DNA of 64,000 bases from Kordia sp. TARA_039_SRF (GTDB lineage Bacteria; Bacteroidota; Bacteroidia; Flavobacteriales; Flavobacteriaceae). This document shows, in pieces, positions 35,594 to 44,324 of this stretch (position 1 is the stretch's first letter; the number at the start of each line of letters is the position of its first letter). Where the stretch lies: positions 375,945-439,944 of the forward strand of contig SMNH02000001.1 of the NCBI GenBank assembly GCA_006383075.2, in the 5' to 3' direction. The notes below the pieces were generated by a model. It made no database searches. It was not told where the DNA came from and worked only from the letters and a program-made list of their open reading frames with translations. A program made the translations under genes and the position numbers.

Positions 35594-36910
35594 ATGATGA
35601 AACATTTTTATAAAGTAAAATATGCCGTTTGCGCACTATTACTTGCCTTTGCAAGTTGCGCTGAAGATGATTCTGTAATTATTACACCAGAAGGCGGAGA
35701 AAATCCAAACCCAAATCCTGAACCAGTAGTGTTAGCTCCAGAAGTAGAAGTATATGACGAAGATAGAGTGCATAACAATCTGACATTGGTTGTAAATGCT
35801 GGAAAAGATTCTGCTTTTCTGTTAAATAAAACTGGACAAAAAGTACACGAATTTACGTTTGAAACACCATTAGGTAATGACTTAGAAATTTTACCAAACG
35901 GAAAAATGTTAGGCGTTTTTAAAGATCCGAATGCGCAAATTAATTTTGGTGGTTATGGTGGAATTGTAAAAATTCTAGATTTCAACGGAAATGTGGAATG
36001 GGAATATACCCTAAGCAATGCAGATTTTAATATTCATCACGATGTGGAAATGTTACCGAATGGGAATGTTTTATTGCTAGTTTGGGAACGTATTCCAGAA
36101 GCAGATGCTGCTATGCAAGGTTCTGCAAATCCTGGGGATATTTACCCAGAAACTTTAATGGAAGTTAATCCTAATACGAACTCTATTGTTTGGCAATGGA
36201 GAAGTTACGATCATATCATTCAAGATGATGATGCCTCACTTCCTAATTATGGAATTGTGAGTCAAAACCCTCGTAAAATCAACATCAATTACAACCCAAT
36301 TGCCAATGGTGACATTATGCACGCCAACGGAATTGATTATGATGCCAATAAAGATGTCATCTATTTAAGTGTGAACTTTTTTAGTGAAGTTTGGGTAATT
36401 GACCACAGTACAACCACCGCAGAAGCTGCCACAGGCTCAGGTGGAAATTATGGAACAGGTGGCGATTTGGTATGGCGATTTGGAAATCCGCGCGCGTATG
36501 ACAATATGATGGGCGAAGTTCGTGGCGATAGGAATCACTATCCAAATTTATTGGAAGATGGCGTTCAAGGAGAAGGAAATATGTTATTGTACGTCAACGG
36601 TTTTGCAGAAGGTGTTTCTACCGTATACGAATTGGAAATGCCAGCAACATTTTCGTTACTTCCAGATACAGACAATGAACCGAATGTGGTTTGGTTTTAT
36701 AAAAACGATGAAATATTCTCAAGTAAAATCTCAGGTGCAGAACGCTTAGACAACGGAAATACACTAATCTGTGAAGGTGATTTTGGCTTTTGGGAAGTTA
36801 CACCTGAAAAAGAATTGGTGTGGAAGTACAACGGTGGCGTAGGCTCGTTCTTTTGGAGAGCGTATGATTATGAAGTAGACGACCCTATATTGGCAAGTTT
36901 CGGATTGTAA
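35594..36910 (+). CDS. Arylsulfotransferase-like lipoprotein
   Basis: A 438-residue protein from the ATG at 35594, where a lipoprotein signal begins (basic start, ALLLAFASC). A possible -7 box TATATTTTTAG around 35567 excludes the longer frame. The mature part is a beta-propeller of the arylsulfate sulfotransferase (ASST) type, with repeated blade motifs LEILPNGKMLGVF, VEMLPNGNVLLLVWE and DIMHANGIDYD, and NHYPNLL. ASST enzymes transfer sulfate between phenols, but surface-anchored Bacteroidota members are uncharacterised. It is followed by the compound repeat at 36933. Confidence 0.78.
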   Translation: MMKHFYKVKYAVCALLLAFASCAEDDSVIITPEGGENPNPNPEPVVLAPEVEVYDEDRVHNNLTLVVNAGKDSAFLLNKTGQKVHEFTFETPLGNDLEILPNGKMLGVFKDPNAQINFGGYGGIVKILDFNGNVEWEYTLSNADFNIHHDVEMLPNGNVLLLVWERIPEADAAMQGSANPGDIYPETLMEVNPNTNSIVWQWRSYDHIIQDDDASLPNYGIVSQNPRKININYNPIANGDIMHANGIDYDANKDVIYLSVNFFSEVWVIDHSTTTAEAATGSGGNYGTGGDLVWRFGNPRAYDNMMGEVRGDRNHYPNLLEDGVQGEGNMLLYVNGFAEGVSTVYELEMPATFSLLPDTDNEPNVVWFYKNDEIFSSKISGAERLDNGNTLICEGDFGFWEVTPEKELVWKYNGGVGSFFWRAYDYEVDDPILASFGL

Positions 36911-36932
36911 ACCATTTATGTAAATTTATAGG

Positions 36933-37067
36933 AAAAACTGTCTAGGAAGTTTGAATTTCGTCAAACCGAACTCGATTCGGTTTCACATAAAGTATTGAAA
37001 TTAATACAAAAAGATTCTGAATCAAGTTCAGAATGACGCTTCAAACTACTTCCCAGACAGTTTTTTT
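36933..37067. repeat. Compound hairpin repeat, copy 2
   Basis: Outer arms AAAAACTGTCTAGGAAG and CTTCCCAGACAGTTTTT (one mismatch, end in T7) enclose AAACCGAA/TTCGGTTT with loop CTCGA (36963-36983) and ATTCTGAA/TTCAGAAT with loop TCAAG (37014-37034). Loops pair in four of five positions. It lies 22 bases after the sulfotransferase-like gene and should terminate it. Confidence 0.8.
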
Positions 37068-37162
37068 ATTTTAATTTTTTTCAAAAGAAAAATACATATT
37101 GATGTAACAAATATGGAAACGTGTTGACTAATTTGGCGAAGCCAATTCAAAAACAATTCACT

Positions 37163-38176
37163 ATGCAAACACTTCACAACTATCAGCTACGTTTTGCAAA
37201 ATTCTTAATTCCATTAGCACTTTTTACAGCAACCTATTTTCTAATAAAATCGCCGTATTTTTTAGAAAACCCTGACACACTTTCCTTTGCTGTTTCTGCA
37301 GATTTATTAATCACGATTCCCATTATTTATTTTCTACTGATTCGAAAAACAAACATTCCAAAAACGACGGTAGTTCCTATCATGCTAATTGGTTTAGCAA
37401 TTGGATTTTTCACGCTTCCAGAAGCAAACCAAGAGTATTTACAATTGTTTAAAACATGGTGCGTACCCGTAATTGAAATCACGGTTGTGTCGTTCATCAT
37501 TTACAAGGTTCGAAAAGCGATTCTATTCCACAAAAAACAACAAACTTCGTTAGACTTTTTTACAGCGTTGAAAAAAACATGTGCAGAAATATTACCAAAA
37601 CCTGTCGTAGTTCCGTTTGCTACAGAAATAGCCGTATTTTATTACGGATTTGTGTATTGGAAACGAAGAAAACTAGCCGAAAATGAATTTAGTTATCACA
37701 AAGAAAGTAGCTCTTTAGCGTTATTTTTTGGACTACTTTTAATTGCAGCAATTGAAATTGTACCAATTCACATACTCCTAGCAAAATGGAGTGAACTCGC
37801 TGCTTGGATTTTGACAGGATTGAGCACCTATTCTGGAATACAAATCTTTGGGTATGCAAAATCATTGATGAAACGCCCAATTACGATTGAAAATAATCGT
37901 TTACTATTGCGCTACGGCATCATGCGAGAAGCTGAAATTCCATTATCCAACATCAAAAAAATTACGCTAACAAGCAAAGAACTTGACAAAGAAGAAGATA
38001 TCACACGATTTTCTTTACTAGGCGAATTAGAAGATCACAATGTAATCATTGAAACACATAATGAACAAAAGTTACGCGGTTTATTCGGCAAGAAAAAGGC
38101 ATTTACAAAAATTGCGCTGTTTGTAGATACACCTGCTAAATTCAGGAATTTTATAGAAGCATCTTTACAAGATTAG
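37163..38176 (+). CDS. Hypothetical multi-pass membrane protein
   Basis: A 337-residue protein from the ATG at 37163; the frame also opens at a GTG at 37121. Six or more hydrophobic segments occupy the first 230 residues, followed by a soluble C-terminal domain of about 110 residues that resembles the PH-like domains at the ends of bacterial membrane proteins (ITIENNRLLLRYGIMREAEIP). I do not recognise a named family. It is monocistronic. Confidence 0.6.
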   Translation: MQTLHNYQLRFAKFLIPLALFTATYFLIKSPYFLENPDTLSFAVSADLLITIPIIYFLLIRKTNIPKTTVVPIMLIGLAIGFFTLPEANQEYLQLFKTWCVPVIEITVVSFIIYKVRKAILFHKKQQTSLDFFTALKKTCAEILPKPVVVPFATEIAVFYYGFVYWKRRKLAENEFSYHKESSSLALFFGLLLIAAIEIVPIHILLAKWSELAAWILTGLSTYSGIQIFGYAKSLMKRPITIENNRLLLRYGIMREAEIPLSNIKKITLTSKELDKEEDITRFSLLGELEDHNVIIETHNEQKLRGLFGKKKAFTKIALFVDTPAKFRNFIEASLQD

Positions 38177-38483
38177 CTATTGTATCAAAGACTTCTCGAT
38201 ACAAATTCGCTTCATTTCGACAAGCTCAATGAGCTGCGAATCCACTCGAAGTGACGGCTTTTAATGTGCAGATTTGATAATTTGAAAATGTACCAATGGT
38301 TTTTGTTTAGAATTGAAAATATATTTAGTCAAGCTGAACTCGAAATTGAAATCGAAACAAATCGTTCCTTCGAGTGAAATTTCGGAGAAATTTAGTATCG
38401 AGAAGTACTTTGAAAACCAATATTTTCTTTTCAAAAATTCAACACCCTTTACACTGAGCTTGCCGAAGTGAACACCAAAAAAA
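38177..38483. repeat. Intergenic repeat cluster
   Basis: No gene is seen. CTTCTCGATAC (about 38192) and GTATCGAGAAG (about 38394) are inverted arms around a nested TCGA-type array. An AT-rich word ATGTGCAGATTTGATAATTT (38264-38283) repeats those at 49084 and 49405. A third arm GTGACGGC/GACAAGC flanks it. Confidence 0.5.
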
Positions 38484-38897
38484 CTAATCTTCAACAACTT
38501 CCCACATTTTATCGGCATTCAAGCGAAATGTTTTTACATAATCAAAACTACACTGATTTGGCGCAATAATCGATAAAAACGGTTGTTGCTGCTTATCGCG
38601 ATACAAATGGTAAGTTTCACCCACAATCGGTTCAAAGTTAAATTTCGCATTGTAAATCAGGTTGTTGTATTCAAACTTTTCCATCAATGCGTCGTATTCT
38701 GCTTTCAATTCATCATACCGCGCTTTGACTTGCTTGTTGACTTTATCTATATTTACATTTTTCCACGTAATCGTATCAGGCGTTTCAATACGAGGCGCAC
38801 CAACATTGGTTGCATACGGTTTTAAACCAGCATTATAGCTATTGCTTTCTTCATCAAATACCACATTATCGGGTCTTTTATCTTCCTTTTCTTGCAT
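38484..38897 (-). CDS. DUF2452 domain-containing protein
   Basis: A 137-residue soluble protein of the DUF2452 family, recognised from NAGLKPYATNVGAPRIE near the N-terminus, a coiled-coil-like middle (ARYDELKAEYDALMEKFEY) and FEPIVGETYHLYRDK. Function is unknown. It starts 20 bases after the FeS-photolyase gene on the same strand and appears to be the last gene of the photolyase operon. Confidence 0.8.
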   Translation of the reverse strand: MQEKEDKRPDNVVFDEESNSYNAGLKPYATNVGAPRIETPDTITWKNVNIDKVNKQVKARYDELKAEYDALMEKFEYNNLIYNAKFNFEPIVGETYHLYRDKQQQPFLSIIAPNQCSFDYVKTFRLNADKMWEVVED

Positions 38898-38917
38898 ACC
38901 TTTCGTTTCTTCTTTTT

Positions 38918-40453
38918 TTAATACTTATCTGGGTTTTTGATAATTGCCTGCGCTCTTTCTTTCAAAGCAGACAGTTTATCTTTGTCCATCTTATCCAACA
39001 TGCTCATCATCATATTCATACGTTGATTGTCTTTAAAATGTTCGCGTTTATCATCTAAAAAATTCCAATACAACGAATTGAACGGACACGCATCTTCAGT
39101 TTCTTTTTTAGAAATTTTATACGCACAATCTTTACAATAATTGCTCATTTTATTGATATAGCTTCCGCTAGAAACGTACGGCTTTGTGGCGACCAATCCG
39201 CCATCCGCAAATTGACTCATGCCGCGCGTATTCGTGATTTCAACCCACTCAATCGCGTCAATATAAATTCCCAAATACCATTTATCAACCTCATCAGGAT
39301 GCATTTGCGTGAGCAAGGCAAAATTTCCTGTAATCATCAATCGTTGAATGTGATGCGCATACGCGTGATTCAAACTTTGTGAAATAGCATGTTTTAAACA
39401 ATTCATTTTCGTGTCTCCCGTCCAGAAAAAGTCAGGAAGTTTGTTAGAATTGTCTAATTTGTTCAAAGTTCTGTAATTTGGCATTTCTTTCCAATACATT
39501 CCGCGCATATATTCGCGCCAACCTAAAATTTGTCGTACAAAACCTTCTACTTGCGAAATATCAATATCATCTTTGTGATTGCGCCAATACGAAATTACAG
39601 TTTCTATGACTTCTTTCGGATGCAGCATTTTGGAATTCATAGCAAACGACAAACGACTGTGAAATAGGAAGTGTTCGTCCGTGTGCATCGCATCTTGATA
39701 ATCACCAAAATATTGCAATAAATTTTTACAGAAATAATTCAACACATCCAAACACGCATAACGATTGGTTGGCCAATGAAAGTTGTCAACATCTATGTTT
39801 CCAATGGTTTCTACTTCTGCTTCTTGAATCATTTCGTAAATATCTTCTACAGAATTTTCTAATTGTTTTTCGGTGGGAATTTCAGGTTCGCCTTTCCACT
39901 TTTTACGATTGCTTTGGTCAAAATTCCATTTACCACCTTCTGGGTCTTTTTCGTTCAGCATCATAATGTCATACTTCTTTCGCATATCACGATAAAAATA
40001 TTCCATCACCATTTGCTTCTTCCCTTCGTAAAAATCTGTAAAATCGGTTCGTGAGGTCAAAAAATGTTCGGTGTCAAACGCTTCCGTTTCAATGTCCAAT
40101 TCTTCGCAAAAATTTGTTAATTGCTCGTCCAAACGATATTCGTCGGGCAATTGGTATTCAAACTTTTCAATACTGTGTTCATTCATCAATTGCTTCAAAT
40201 TCTCAACCAAATCCTGCTGATTTTTTTTATCATCCAATTGATAATACACCACTTCATGCTTTTCATCTTGAAGCCAATCCGCAAACGAGCGCATGCTTTT
40301 AAAAAACGCTACTACTTTCTGTATATGATGTGTTACATAATCCGTTTCTTGACGCATTTCCGCCATAAAATATACAACGTCATCATTCGTATCTTCATAC
40401 CATGAATGCTGCTGGTTTAGCTGATCGCCCAAAATAAGTCGTAGTGTTTTCAT
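38918..40453 (-). CDS. FeS-type cryptochrome/photolyase (PhrB-like)
   Basis: A 511-residue member of the deoxyribodipyrimidine photolyase-related family (bacterial (6-4) photolyase and FeS-BCP cryptochromes). It starts LRLILGDQLNQQHSWYED and carries the C-terminal cysteines of the 4Fe-4S cluster in NYCKDCAYK and ACPFNSLYW, plus VDNFHWPTNR and the FAD-pocket segment RGMYWKEMPNY. Members repair (6-4) photoproducts or act as light sensors. It follows the Cry-DASH gene with a six-base gap, so both light-using flavoproteins are cotranscribed. Confidence 0.9.
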   Translation of the reverse strand: MKTLRLILGDQLNQQHSWYEDTNDDVVYFMAEMRQETDYVTHHIQKVVAFFKSMRSFADWLQDEKHEVVYYQLDDKKNQQDLVENLKQLMNEHSIEKFEYQLPDEYRLDEQLTNFCEELDIETEAFDTEHFLTSRTDFTDFYEGKKQMVMEYFYRDMRKKYDIMMLNEKDPEGGKWNFDQSNRKKWKGEPEIPTEKQLENSVEDIYEMIQEAEVETIGNIDVDNFHWPTNRYACLDVLNYFCKNLLQYFGDYQDAMHTDEHFLFHSRLSFAMNSKMLHPKEVIETVISYWRNHKDDIDISQVEGFVRQILGWREYMRGMYWKEMPNYRTLNKLDNSNKLPDFFWTGDTKMNCLKHAISQSLNHAYAHHIQRLMITGNFALLTQMHPDEVDKWYLGIYIDAIEWVEITNTRGMSQFADGGLVATKPYVSSGSYINKMSNYCKDCAYKISKKETEDACPFNSLYWNFLDDKREHFKDNQRMNMMMSMLDKMDKDKLSALKERAQAIIKNPDKY

Positions 40454-40459
40454 ATAGTT

Positions 40460-41758
40460 TTAAAATAAGCTCGGTTGTAGCCAAAGGTTTTGAAATCGGT
40501 TATTGCTATCGTAGCGTTCGGCCTGTAATTTTACATTGAAAGTTCGGTTACGCGGATCATTTCCAACGCCCGATACATACTGCCAATTTCCATAATTGCT
40601 ATGCACATCATAATCGAGTAAAATAGATTCAAAATACGCCGCGCCAATTCGCCAATCCAATTGCAAAGTTTTGGCAAAATACGAAGCTACATTTTGTCTT
40701 CCGCGATTGCTCATCCAGCCTGTGTGTTTGAGTTCGAGCATATTTGCTTTGACAAACGGTTCCGCCGTTTCGCCGTTAATCCATTGTTGAATTAATTTTT
40801 GATCATCATTCCATTCGTATGATTCGTGCAGAATTCCTTCTAGTTTAAAAAGATGATTTCCATGTTTTAGCGAAACATATTTAAAAAAGTCGCGCCAAAT
40901 CAATTCAAAAATCATCCAATAGGTAGATTGGTTCTTCTCAATTTCGGACTCGTATTTTTTAACTTCGTGATAGATTTTTCGAGGCGACAGACTTCCATTT
41001 GCCAACCACGCAGAAAATTTAGAACTATAATCTTTACCCACCAATCCATTACGCGTTTTTTTATAGTATGATAACTTTTTGGTGTTCCATGCATATTCTT
41101 GTAAACGTTGCAATCCGGCTGTTTCGCCGCCTTTAAAGGGAAATGCAGTTCGCGAATCGCGTTCAAAAGTTAACAATCCTAAATCTTTCAATGTTGGGAC
41201 TTTCGTCAGATGTGCCACGCGGTTTTTTTCAGGCATTTTCGAAATAGTTTCCATCGAACGAACGCTTGCATATTTTTCACACTTTTTTCGAAATACCGTA
41301 AACACTTTCGGAATTTGATTAATGGACATTGGAATGTCTTCCGGATGAAACAAAAACTGGTCATAATTTTCAACCCAATTCGTCTGCTCAGGAAGCGCAT
41401 TTCGCACTTTTTCAGTAACTGAAACTTCTTCGGAAGTCCATTCTTTTTGCAAATACACCGAAGTCACATTGTGAATCTCTACATATTCTTTAATGACTTT
41501 TTCAGGATAATCCACATGCACAAACAACGGGATATTCAATTCGTTGAGTTGTTGTTGTAAATCTTCAACTGTTTCTATCAAAAACTGTGCGCGGTATTTG
41601 CCTGTTTTTACAAATCCGAAACTATCGTTTTCAAAATGACGCGGATCAAAACAATACACTGCCATTACAAAACTATTTTCCTGTGCGGCTTTTACCAACG
41701 AAATTTGATCGTGCACACGCAAATCATTTCGAAACCAAACCAATCCTGTTTTAGTCAT
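40460..41758 (-). CDS. Cryptochrome DASH
   Basis: A 432-residue photolyase-family flavoprotein from the ATG at 41758. The N-terminal [11 protein letters not shown], the FAD-binding [40 protein letters not shown] and the DASH-specific [19 protein letters not shown] are intact. Cry-DASH enzymes repair cyclobutane dimers in single-stranded DNA or sense blue light. Its start overlaps the end of the DUF2256 gene by eight bases, so it is translationally coupled to it. Confidence 0.93.
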   Translation of the reverse strand: MTKTGLVWFRNDLRVHDQISLVKAAQENSFVMAVYCFDPRHFENDSFGFVKTGKYRAQFLIETVEDLQQQLNELNIPLFVHVDYPEKVIKEYVEIHNVTSVYLQKEWTSEEVSVTEKVRNALPEQTNWVENYDQFLFHPEDIPMSINQIPKVFTVFRKKCEKYASVRSMETISKMPEKNRVAHLTKVPTLKDLGLLTFERDSRTAFPFKGGETAGLQRLQEYAWNTKKLSYYKKTRNGLVGKDYSSKFSAWLANGSLSPRKIYHEVKKYESEIEKNQSTYWMIFELIWRDFFKYVSLKHGNHLFKLEGILHESYEWNDDQKLIQQWINGETAEPFVKANMLELKHTGWMSNRGRQNVASYFAKTLQLDWRIGAAYFESILLDYDVHSNYGNWQYVSGVGNDPRNRTFNVKLQAERYDSNNRFQNLWLQPSLF

Positions 41759-41894
41759 TTTTTCTGTTTTTATTTCTGCGACAACGCTCACTGCAGTATT
41801 GCACTTCGTCCCACACACGCTCCCATTTTTTGCGCCACGTAAACGGACGTTCGCAAACTTTGCAGATTTTTGTAGGAAGGTGTGCTTTTTTCAT
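41751..41894 (-). CDS. DUF2256 domain-containing small protein
   Basis: A 47-residue protein (M at 41894) with a zinc-ribbon-like pattern, CKVCERPF near the start and YCSERC near the end, and a very basic tail. It matches DUF2256, a family often found beside photolyase/cryptochrome genes. A frame running further upstream exists but adds unrelated sequence; the [13 protein letters not shown] start is typical. It begins the operon: DUF2256, Cry-DASH, FeS photolyase, DUF2452. Confidence 0.8.
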   Translation of the reverse strand: MKKAHLPTKICKVCERPFTWRKKWERVWDEVQYCSERCRRNKNRKND

Positions 41895-41981
41895 TTCACT
41901 ATTTTGTTTAACAAATATACAAAATGATGAAACAAAAATAGTTTTGTGACTCAAAATTGTATCTTTAAACGCTAATTTGAA

Positions 41982-42770
41982 ATGATTATGAATATTAAAT
42001 ATACGCTTGGCGCGATGATTTCCATTCCGCTGTTGCCGATACTTTATTTTCAAGGAAAGAAAATTGAACGTACCATTCCCAAACTGCCAGAAGCGACCGA
42101 TATTGAAGGAACGTCTGTAGCGGACAGTGCGCAATCGTTTCAAATAGTAGCCATTGGCGAAAGTACTATTGCAGGTGTTGGCGCCAACTCTCACGCTACG
42201 GGGTTTATAGGAACGTTGGCAAACGAATTAGCCTCTCAAATTCCAGCGACAATTTCATGGAAAGTGTATGCAAAAAGTGGTTATACGGCAAAATGTGTCA
42301 CGCAAAAAATCATTCCAACAATTGAAGAACAACACGTAGATATGATTGTGATTGGTTTGGGCGGAAATGATAGTTTTGAACTTCGCACACCCAAACGCTG
42401 GAATAAACATATCAATGATTTAATAAAAACCATTCGCTCAAAATATCCCAAAACTCCGATTGTTTTTGCCAATATGCCACCGATTAAAGAGTTTACGGCA
42501 TTCTCAGGAACGTTTAAGTTTGTCATTGGCAATTTGGTATTACACCTCGGAAAAGAGCTAGAAAAAGTTGTGAAGCATCATGAAAACGTATATTTCAACG
42601 CGCGAAATTTAGAATATGACGATTTGATAGCACGCATGAACTTAGACGCAACTCCCGAAGATTTTTTTAGCGATGGCGTGCACCCATCAGAATTGGCATA
42701 TCAAATATGGGCAAAAGATATGGCGGAGTTTATGGTGAAAAACCTTGAATTCGCATCAAATGCATCGTAA
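41982..42770 (+). CDS. SGNH/GDSL-family hydrolase
   Basis: A 262-residue esterase-fold protein with block [10 protein letters not shown] (catalytic Ser in GES), block [12 protein letters not shown] (oxyanion Asn) and block [11 protein letters not shown] (catalytic Asp/His). The N-terminus has a hydrophobic stretch with a lipid-anchor-like or signal-anchor character ([14 protein letters not shown]). Natural substrates are probably acyl or acetyl esters. It is divergent from the photolyase operon, with 87 bases between starts. Confidence 0.82.
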   Translation: MIMNIKYTLGAMISIPLLPILYFQGKKIERTIPKLPEATDIEGTSVADSAQSFQIVAIGESTIAGVGANSHATGFIGTLANELASQIPATISWKVYAKSGYTAKCVTQKIIPTIEEQHVDMIVIGLGGNDSFELRTPKRWNKHINDLIKTIRSKYPKTPIVFANMPPIKEFTAFSGTFKFVIGNLVLHLGKELEKVVKHHENVYFNARNLEYDDLIARMNLDATPEDFFSDGVHPSELAYQIWAKDMAEFMVKNLEFASNAS

Positions 42771-42794
42771 ATCATACAAAATATAGTAAGCATC

Positions 42795-42826
42795 GAAGTC
42801 ATCTCGACTGCGCTCGATGTGACTTC
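42795..42826. repeat. TCGA-type REP hairpin
   Basis: GAAGTCA and TGACTTC arms enclose CTCGACTGCGCTCGAT-like inner repeats. Related to the elements at 33396 and 49029. Confidence 0.6.
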
Positions 42827-42865
42827 ATGCAAAATTCTAACAAGAAAAATTAGTTCTAAAAAAAT

Positions 42866-43462
42866 ATGACAGAAGCTAAGCTAAAAGACATTATACAACA
42901 TTACAAACAACATCGAGCGGCGCATCCAGAATCGTGGATTTCACATTGCGCACAACAAGATTCGCTTGAAGAAGCAATTTATTACGCTGCAATTGCTCGA
43001 AATCATGAAGGAAAAAAGAACAAACACCAATGGCGATTGAAAAATATTGACCTGGAAAAATTTGCTGTGCAATTAATTGATAAAGCGGATGACATTAAAA
43101 ACTGTACTTCGTTTGAAGAATTACTTAAAAAGATAGAACTCTATAAAACTCACGGTATTGGCACATTAGCAGTGTATGACACCGCAGAACGAATTGGCGC
43201 GTATTTGGAATTGTACCCTGAAAAAGTGTATTTGCACGCAGGTGTGAAAGTGGGTGCAGAAAAGATTTTAGGAAAAAAGTTGAGTGAAAAATTTCTTCGG
43301 AAAGAAGACTTACCCGAAGTGTTTCAACAAAGCGATTTGCATTGTGGCGCTATTGAAGATATTTTGTGCATGTATAAAGAAAGTTTTGACGATGGCAACG
43401 AAGCGTTTTTACCTCGATTTTTTCCGCATAGTGGATTTCAAAAGAAAAAGCATTCTTGCTAG
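42866..43462 (+). CDS. Hypothetical protein with a helix-hairpin-helix-like segment
   Basis: A 198-residue soluble protein, not recognised. It is mostly helical and contains HGIGTLAVYDTAERIGAYL (about 97-115), a helix-hairpin-helix-like stretch; such segments bind DNA backbone in many proteins. No signal peptide and no catalytic motif are seen. It lies 95 bases after the SGNH hydrolase gene, behind a REP hairpin. Function unknown; a nucleic-acid role is only a guess. Confidence 0.55.
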   Translation: MTEAKLKDIIQHYKQHRAAHPESWISHCAQQDSLEEAIYYAAIARNHEGKKNKHQWRLKNIDLEKFAVQLIDKADDIKNCTSFEELLKKIELYKTHGIGTLAVYDTAERIGAYLELYPEKVYLHAGVKVGAEKILGKKLSEKFLRKEDLPEVFQQSDLHCGAIEDILCMYKESFDDGNEAFLPRFFPHSGFQKKKHSC

Positions 43463-43542
43463 CAGAAATTTACAGCGTATTTTACAACTTATTTTCCAAA
43501 GTTTTGCTACTTTAGAAACCTCAAATTTTGAAAATATATTTT

Positions 43543-44190
43543 ATGAATTTTAGATATCTTTTACTTCTTCTTACAATAGGAATTGTTACGATTTCATGTG
43601 CTGATGATAGCAAAAAAGAAAACAAATCAACCAATAACGCTACCACTACTGAACAACCTAAAAATACAGGAAATGCTGCAGAAAGTGTTGTATTGGTCAC
43701 GTCGTTTGTGGACGCTCGTAATAGTTACGACACGGAAAAACTAGCCGCGATGACACCGAAAAACTATCAAGAAGCATTTGACAATAAAATTGTAGAAATA
43801 AAAAGTCAAGAAGATTTCTTAGCACAAATCGGTTGGGCAAAAGTAATGGATTCTAAAACTACTATTGAAAAGGTAATTTCAAAAAATGATGCTGCCGTGG
43901 TTGTTATTGAAACCAGTAGTAATTTTATCAATAACGCATTGGAATTGAAGCCGCAAAAATTCAAAACAAAATATTACCTAAAGGACGGTAAAATTGTCAG
44001 ACAAAGCTTTAATTATCCGCCAGATGAAAAAATTGATACGAAAAAGAACGATATTATATATGGAAACTTTGAGCGTTACTGCAAAGTGAGAAATATTCCA
44101 GTTTCTTGGGAAGCAACACCAGAAGACGGAAAAATTCTACGAAAAGCCTTAGAAGCATATAAAAATCGTGAAAGAGAGAAAAAACAATAA
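43543..44190 (+). CDS. Hypothetical lipoprotein (NTF2-like body)
   Basis: A 215-residue protein from the ATG at 43543, with signal and lipobox TISC (Cys19 or so) and a low-complexity Asn/Thr/Ser linker. The rest looks like one compact alpha+beta domain, in which FVDARNSYDTEKLAAMTPKN resembles the opening of SnoaL/NTF2-like domains. No enzyme motif is evident. Single gene between unrelated neighbours. Confidence 0.6.
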   Translation: MNFRYLLLLLTIGIVTISCADDSKKENKSTNNATTTEQPKNTGNAAESVVLVTSFVDARNSYDTEKLAAMTPKNYQEAFDNKIVEIKSQEDFLAQIGWAKVMDSKTTIEKVISKNDAAVVVIETSSNFINNALELKPQKFKTKYYLKDGKIVRQSFNYPPDEKIDTKKNDIIYGNFERYCKVRNIPVSWEATPEDGKILRKALEAYKNREREKKQ

Positions 44191-44324
44191 GCGACTTTAA
44201 AGCTGTATGTTTTAATTTTTTGCCGTAGTTGATTATCGAAAAAAAATAATCCATCAAAGAATTACGTAGTTTTACGCTAAACTCTTTGCCAGAATACTTG
44301 TAATTTCATGGAAAACTTTATTCC

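Noticed and set aside
41759-41818. Upstream start for Cry-DASH
   Set aside because: The added 20 residues lie inside the DUF2256 coding region and are not like the family N-terminus.
41895-42194. Longer frame of the DUF2256 gene
   Set aside because: The extra 100 residues overlap the divergent SGNH hydrolase gene and look unrelated.
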